Below, in pieces: positions 59,326-64,000 of a stretch of DNA of 64,000 nt. How positions within the stretch are numbered: position 1 is the first letter of the stretch; each line of letters begins with the position of its first letter. The stretch is from Diplosphaera chodatii. Its lineage: Eukaryota > Chlorophyta > Trebouxiophyceae > Prasiolales > Stichococcaceae. Under the pieces are notes generated by a model. It was not told the DNA's origin, did not search any database, and was given only the letters and a program-made list of their open reading frames with translations. Location: NCBI GenBank assembly GCA_032358165.1, contig JAALGY010000041.1:1984001-2048000 (forward strand), read 5' to 3'. Both the position numbers and the translations under genes were made by a program.

Positions 59326-60933
59326 CTACTTGCCGCCCTGCTCCTTGAGCTTTTGGACGACAACCTTGAACTTGCCGCTCACCTGCCAGCGTTCCACACG
59401 ACAAGTCAGCAACACTGAACACTGGCGAGGGCCATCCAGGACAGGTCTTACGTTATCAGCTGATCAATGCAGGCACCGTGGAGCAGCTGCATGCAGTACG
59501 CGGGGCACGATGCGCATGGCAAGGCAGCTGCAAAGCAATCAGCCCAAACCCTTCGTGAGGCAATAGCCAAGTGGCACATGCGCACCTCGGGGTGCAGCTT
59601 GACAGAGGCGTCGTAGGTGCCCAGCGTCTTGATCTCGGGCAGCTCCACGTCCTGCGACCCAATCACCACGACCCTCCGTCTCAGAAGGTGACACCACACA
59701 TGATGAGTGACATGACCACGGTACTGCCTAGTCTCTTTCAAGCCGCTCAAGTCATTGCAACGTACTTCTGATCGAATGGATCACGAACTGTGACAGAGCA
59801 AATCTGACCTTCTTCTCTAACTGGCGCCCGGTCTGCAGCTCGATGGCCTCCACGATGTCGGCTGTCGACACGCTGCCAAAGATCTGGTCCTTCTCGCCAA
59901 CCTGCACAAGGTTGCATAGGATCCCTTCAGCTACAGCAACCTGGGCTGCAGCTCCACAACGGGACCGAAGGCGTACTCCACACATGCAGGTCACTGGATC
60001 ATCGCTGGGTCGCTGACGCGGGCATCTGCTCTGCTGAGACGTCGGTGCAAAAGCCTTTCGGATGCAATGCAATACATCACCTTCTTGCGGATGACGAACT
60101 TGCCGATGGTGGCCAGCGCCGTGGCCATCGCCTGCGCCTTTGACTTGACCTCCATTGCTGCCCGCTGCTCTGCTTCATCCTTCTTCTGTATCTGCCTGCG
60201 GACCCAGGCCACAGTGCTGCTGCGAAGCGCTACACAAGCATCTACGTCTGATGCCGCCCTGGGGACAGTTTATCGGACGGCGATCGCCATGCTGAGCCTT
60301 CCGTGTCGTGCTGACGTGGCAAAGCAAGACGCCGGCATCAAAAAACGCACTGGAGGATGCCGGCTGTGGCGGGCACTGCAAGCCGCTGCGGCATCAGGTA
60401 GTTGCGCAGGTAGCCGTTGTTCACCCGCGTCAGATCCCCCTTCAACCCTGTGCCTGGAATGTCCTTCAACAGGATCACCTGCAGGAACCAGGGACCATGT
60501 GAGTCGGCCGTCTGACGGCTGTGCTGCAGCCATGTCTGAAAGTACTGGTCAATTGCGGATGCCCCTAGTCTATCGGCATCAGGGAAGGGTCATACGTCGG
60601 GGATCATCTTACCTGCTGCCTCTTGACGACCTTCTTCTGTGCAATTACCCGGAAAGGGGCGCGGGCCGGCGCCGGCGCAGCTGCCGAATGGGTGCGCAGC
60701 GCGCTGCACCGCTGCTGATGCTACATCAAAGCAGAACCGGCGTCGTTATAACACATGGATTTGTTAAGAGTGCGTTGAACAAAGTCTGCATGTTGACGCG
60801 CCGGACTGCGTCGCCGCTGCTTGAACTGCATGCTAGCGAAAGCCTGCAGCTGTGCCCCTGATCCCTGCCCGTTGTCACACATCCTTACCAGTGCCTGCCC
60901 AAGGAACTCGGACGTGAGGCCCGCCGCTGCCAT
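59326..60933 (-). CDS. RPL9: Plastid ribosomal protein bL9
   Basis: A 50S subunit protein at the base of the L1 stalk. Seven exons chain in phase: 60889-60933, 60613-60711, 60351-60478, 60081-60195, 59809-59901, 59586-59651, 59326-59382, giving 200 aa. The first 35-40 residues (MAAAGLTSEFLGQAL, then an Arg/Ala/Pro-rich segment) look like a plastid transit peptide. The mature protein begins near VIAQKKVVKRQQVILL. The bL9 N-domain has the diagnostic GDLTRVNNGYLRNYLMPQ with the conserved GYLRNYL turn, followed by the long connecting helix (KKDEAEQRAAMEVKSKAQA) and the C-domain GSVSTADIVEAIE, IKTLGTYDASVKLHPE. This is a bacterial-type protein in a nuclear gene with introns, so a plastid destination is more likely than a mitochondrial one, although the latter cannot be excluded. 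It is divergent from the HYPK gene. Confidence 0.91.
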
Positions 60934-61413
60934 GGCTGCCGTGCCTGCTGTCGGAGCCTCAAGGTGGGCTGCCCCTGCGTCAAGCACGACGATCGCCTCT
61001 AGCCCAGCAAACCCTCAATGATCAGGGCACCTACAGCGTACACGACACAGCGGCCCGCAGCAATCCAGTAAGCTGTGCACTGGCCCTGCAGCAAGCCGGC
61101 GTTATCCTGCCTTGGCCCGTTGGCCGCCACGCTGGCAACGTCCAACATCCTGTGCTCACGGCCATCGTCTCAAGGTCACGGCTTGCACATCAGCCTTTCC
61201 AATCAAACACCAGCTTTCAATCAATTTGCTGCTGATGCACCCGGGCAACACGGACTGTGCTGTGTGAGATCGTCTGCACTGTGCAGGCGCCGCTGCGCCA
61301 CAAACCGCAGGTGCATAGTGCAGGGAGGCGGCTTGGGCAGCGCCAGTGACATCTGCGCACGTCATCTGGCCCCGCTGTCCCCTTTCAGCAAACACTGGCA
61401 GCACCACAGCAGC
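60934..61413. promoter_or_regulatory. Divergent intergenic region, bL9 gene and HYPK gene
   Basis: These 480 bp separate two divergent start codons, so both promoters and leaders lie here. No repeat or RNA gene was seen. Open frames in the interval are not in frame with either gene. Confidence 0.45.
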
Positions 61414-62231
61414 ATGGCAGACGACGAAAGGGAAGAAGTGCAGGAGGAGGACACCAAAAAGGACCGGGAGTCGGCGCAGGCGGCCAAGAGCCTCGACAAG
61501 CTGACAGACCATGTGCGTGCTGTAGTGCCTGATACTGTGGAACGAATTCCCATTCTGTCCTGCCAGTTTTGGCAACGCAGTATTGCCGCTGAGCGGCACC
61601 TACCGTCAGAGCACAGCATGGCACCTGCCTACGTGTGCTGAGTGGGCACCCTGTCTAGTCTGTGATGCTGCAGGTGGAGGAGGAGCAGACGCTGGACACC
61701 AGCAAAGCGAAGAATGCGATGGCTGCGCTCGCAGCCGCACAGCAGGCCAGCCGGGAGGAGCAACGCAGGAGGTGGGTCGCTTGCAGGCTGCAGCTGTGCC
61801 TGCAGATTTGTCACGGTTGGAGCCGGGTGGAAGTCCTGTGCCTTGTTGTTCGGTGGACAGCGCCACACTGCTAGTGCTGCTCATGCCAGAGCCCAGCACC
61901 TCCGGCTGTAGCTGTGGATCTGCTGGTCGGTAGCAGATGGCGCTTGCTGCAGTGGACAGCACACAGTGGCGGCGGCGCTGTGCATGCTTGAGGGATGACC
62001 TGCGATGGCTGTGGCATGCTGCAAAAAGACATATTGCTGACATCCTCTGGACCGTGAGTGATGCACATCCTACCCTGCACACACAGAGAACGTGCGCTGG
62101 CGGCTGTGAAGATCAGCCAGGAGGACGTGGGCATCATCGCCACGGAGTTTGAGGTCGACAAGAAGAAGGCGGAGCTGCGGTTGCGGGAGCGCGACGGCAA
62201 CGTAGTGGCTGCTCTAGAGTCGTTTTTGTGA
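61414..62231 (+). CDS. HYPK: HYPK-like NatA cofactor with UBA-like domain
   Basis: HYPK binds and modulates the NatA N-terminal acetyltransferase near the ribosome exit. Three exons chain in phase: 61414-61512, 61674-61771, 62087-62231, giving 113 aa, close to animal and plant HYPK. The acidic N-terminus (MADDEREEVQEEDTKK) leads to a helical middle (KAKNAMAALAAAQQAS, REEQRRR), and the UBA-like domain contains VKISQEDVGIIATEFEV, KKKAELRLRERDGNVVAAL and ends with SFL. The order and the LAAVKIxQxDV motif are diagnostic for the family. Confidence 0.93.
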
Positions 62232-63034
62232 TGCGCGGTGGCTGACACCCAACCAGCCTGATGCCTGTGCGAGCAGTTGACGTTCGCATAACATTGCTTT
62301 GCAACATTCAGGTGTACCGCACCTTACTCATGCACACAGTAGCCTGTTTGTCGATGCCAATACAGTCGGGAATGCAGTCGGGAATGCAGCGCAACGGTGT
62401 GGCGGAGCAAGTGCTGAGTGAAGGTCCTGCCAGAGGTGTCATCAGCAGGAGCTCGAGCGACCTCGATGATGCACTACTTCGCGCCTGTGCGCCATGTGGC
62501 AAGGTATCTGAGCAGTGCAAGCGCGGGGCACACCTGACGTCAGCCGTGTCGTCAGAACTGAAATTACACATTGCACCCCCTAACCAAGATCGCGCGTCAG
62601 GTTCGCTACGTGTGCAGTGCCCACGGCCGCAGACGCATCGCATCGTCAAGTCACGCAGCCTGAGTCGTTGCGCGTGGGTTTCGAGGCTCCACACGCCCTG
62701 TCCTGCATCAACACATTCCAGCGCTTGGCCGGCAGTAATGAGACCAGACAGCGTCGCAGCGGTTGCACCACGGCTGTTAATGACATCGTGACGAGGCATC
62801 GCATTGTCGGTGCGGCTGGCTGGACTCTGCTGACAAACTCCTCGGATGTCAGTACCAGGAGAGGCAGTGCAAGCTGGCCACGCGGGCGACTGTGGCGCTC
62901 ACCAGATATGAAGGCAGGCTGAACCTGCATCCTGGAGGACGTAAGGGCGCTCCTTCCTGCTTGCCGGGCGTGCTACCCTGCGTCGTAACTGAGGCCCATC
63001 AGCTGGCACTTGACAGTGGTCAGCCGCTGGCCGC
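62232..63034. other. Intergenic region upstream of the GAF-domain gene
   Basis: These 803 bp hold the HYPK 3' UTR and the promoter of the GAF gene. A 12-bp unit (CAGTCGGGAATG) is repeated twice at 62363-62386. Open frames here have no recognisable domain. Confidence 0.45.
62363..62389. repeat. Two copies of a 12-bp tandem unit
   Basis: CAGTCGGGAATG occurs twice head-to-tail, followed by a partial third unit. It is intergenic with no known role. Confidence 0.8.
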
Positions 63035-64000
63035 ATGGGCTCCTGCCTCAGCAAAGGAGAGCCTGGTGCTCAGCAAGCGGCCCCGAACAACACGAACGGC
63101 GTCAATCACCACGAGGCAGTCCATGAAAAGGTGCAGCCGCTGCCAGCAGGTGCTGCTGTGGCAGCAGATGCACACCTACAGTCGGCAGCGCAGCCCAACG
63201 GCAACGTCGCGAAAGCTCCAGCACCTGCAGATCCCGCTGCACCTGCGACAGCTGCCCTGCCGGCCGAGCGTGCAGCTGATCCGGCTGCTGATGGCGGCAG
63301 CAAGCCAGACGCCGCAGCCACAGCACAGGCAGCAGTATTGGATGGCAACCCTTATCTGTCCAGCCAGTTCGGGCCTCCTCGCCCCTCATTTCAGGTTCAT
63401 CCAAAGCAACATCTTACAATGGACCACACGGATGATGCACAAGGGCATACGGCGGTCAGCTGACATATGGTGTGTGCTCCGGTCCAGGATGAGCGACTTG
63501 CAGTTGTCAGGGCCATCAAGGAGTCTGCCTCCAAGCATGATCCAGACATAGGTACGACGGTACTGCGTTGCCAATCTCATCAAGTGAGTGTTGGTTGTGT
63601 GCATCTTGCTGGTCCGGCAAGCAACATCCCTTGATGGTCAGCAGCGCTGTTGCAGCCAACGTGCTGGAGCTGGCGCTGTCCATATTCGGCACGGAGTCGG
63701 CTGTGGTCACGCTGGTGGAGCAGGTGACAAGCGTGGCAGCATCTGCGTCACACTCGCCGACTTGATATCACCTGCATGCAGACCTGCACTGCTGTGCACC
63801 TGCTGTGGCTGCCAACCATCAGGTTTGCTGCTCCCACAACAGGATGACTTCACAGTGCACTCGGCAGCGGGCAAGGTGGGCGGCTTCAAGGGCGCCGCGC
63901 TGCCATGGCTCATCGGCATGTGTGCATACACAATGACGCCCGCGATCCACGAGGTGCTGGTCGTCGAGGACATGGCCGCGGATGCGCGCTTCAACTTCAT
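63035..64000 (+). CDS. N-terminally acylated GAF-domain protein, 3' end outside window
   Basis: Predicted exons are 63035-63394, 63488-63551, 63656-63723 and 63843 to beyond 64000. The protein begins MGSCLSKGEPG: Gly2 with Ser6 fits N-myristoylation, and Cys4 is a candidate palmitoylation site, so plasma-membrane or endomembrane attachment is likely. Residues about 12-115 are Ala/Pro-rich and disordered. The remaining exons read as the first half of a GAF sensor domain: VLELALSIFGTESAVVTLVEQ with DDFTVHSAAG, then GMCAYTMTPAIHEVLVVEDM and AADARFNF, matching the FCAYT...PEVLVVPDA-type pattern of two-component and cyclic-nucleotide signalling GAF domains. The output domain (kinase, cyclase, phosphodiesterase or other) lies outside the window. 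Confidence 0.76.

Overview
This 64 kb window is nuclear DNA of a eukaryotic alga, most likely a green alga of the Trebouxiophyceae/Chlorophyta; the placement is an inference. Genes are split into many short exons. Introns are usually 60-300 bp with GTGAGT/GTGCGT-type donors and TGCAG acceptors. Composition is GC-rich, with abundant Ala/Gly/Pro/Gln low complexity inside proteins. Plastid-type genes are present (argC with a transit-like N-terminus, bL9 with a transit-like N-terminus), plus a plant-type SBP-box factor, plant-type telobox motifs and an LAG1 ceramide synthase. There is no prokaryotic operon, CRISPR array or recognisable transposon. All gene models were rebuilt by hand from conserved protein families and splice phase, so exon edges are predictions, although most exon phases chain exactly.

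Layout. 30-1270 (+): 3' part of a DUF92 (TMEM19/PGR) membrane protein. 1508-4054 (-): argC. 4380-7350 (+): a SAP-like, TP-rich protein that starts 325 bp from argC. 7769-9808 (-): RBM42-like RNA-binding protein. 10666-15418 (+): GCN5 histone acetyltransferase. 16707-20079 (+): SBP-box transcription factor. 21024-23129 (-): ceramide synthase. 23754-26101 (-): OTUD6-like deubiquitinase. 26950-31058 (+): inositol polyphosphate multikinase-like protein with a very large insertion. 31754-35457 (+): PRISE-type short-chain reductase. 36430-42905 (-): secreted GH5 glycosidase with a long cysteine-rich tail. 43776-51328 (-): CCA tRNA nucleotidyltransferase, whose 4 kb fourth intron contains the complete UBP6/USP14 gene on the other strand (46187-49672). 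51470-55115 (+): RNA polymerase I subunit RPA49, head-to-head with the CCA gene at 141 bp. 56212-58877 (+): NME7-type DM10/double-NDK protein. 59326-60933 (-): plastid ribosomal protein bL9. 61414-62231 (+): HYPK-like NatA cofactor. 63035-64000 (+, cut by the window end): N-acylated GAF-domain protein.

There is no single pathway here. The content is mostly housekeeping: arginine synthesis, chromatin and transcription, tRNA 3'-end maturation, Pol I transcription, ubiquitin removal (two unrelated deubiquitinases), plastid translation and sphingolipid synthesis. The points most worth following are the nested UBP6/CCA arrangement, the GH5 enzyme with tandem cysteine-rich modules, the insertion in the inositol phosphate kinase, the ciliary-type NME7 gene, and a telobox/E2F-like motif cluster upstream of it.
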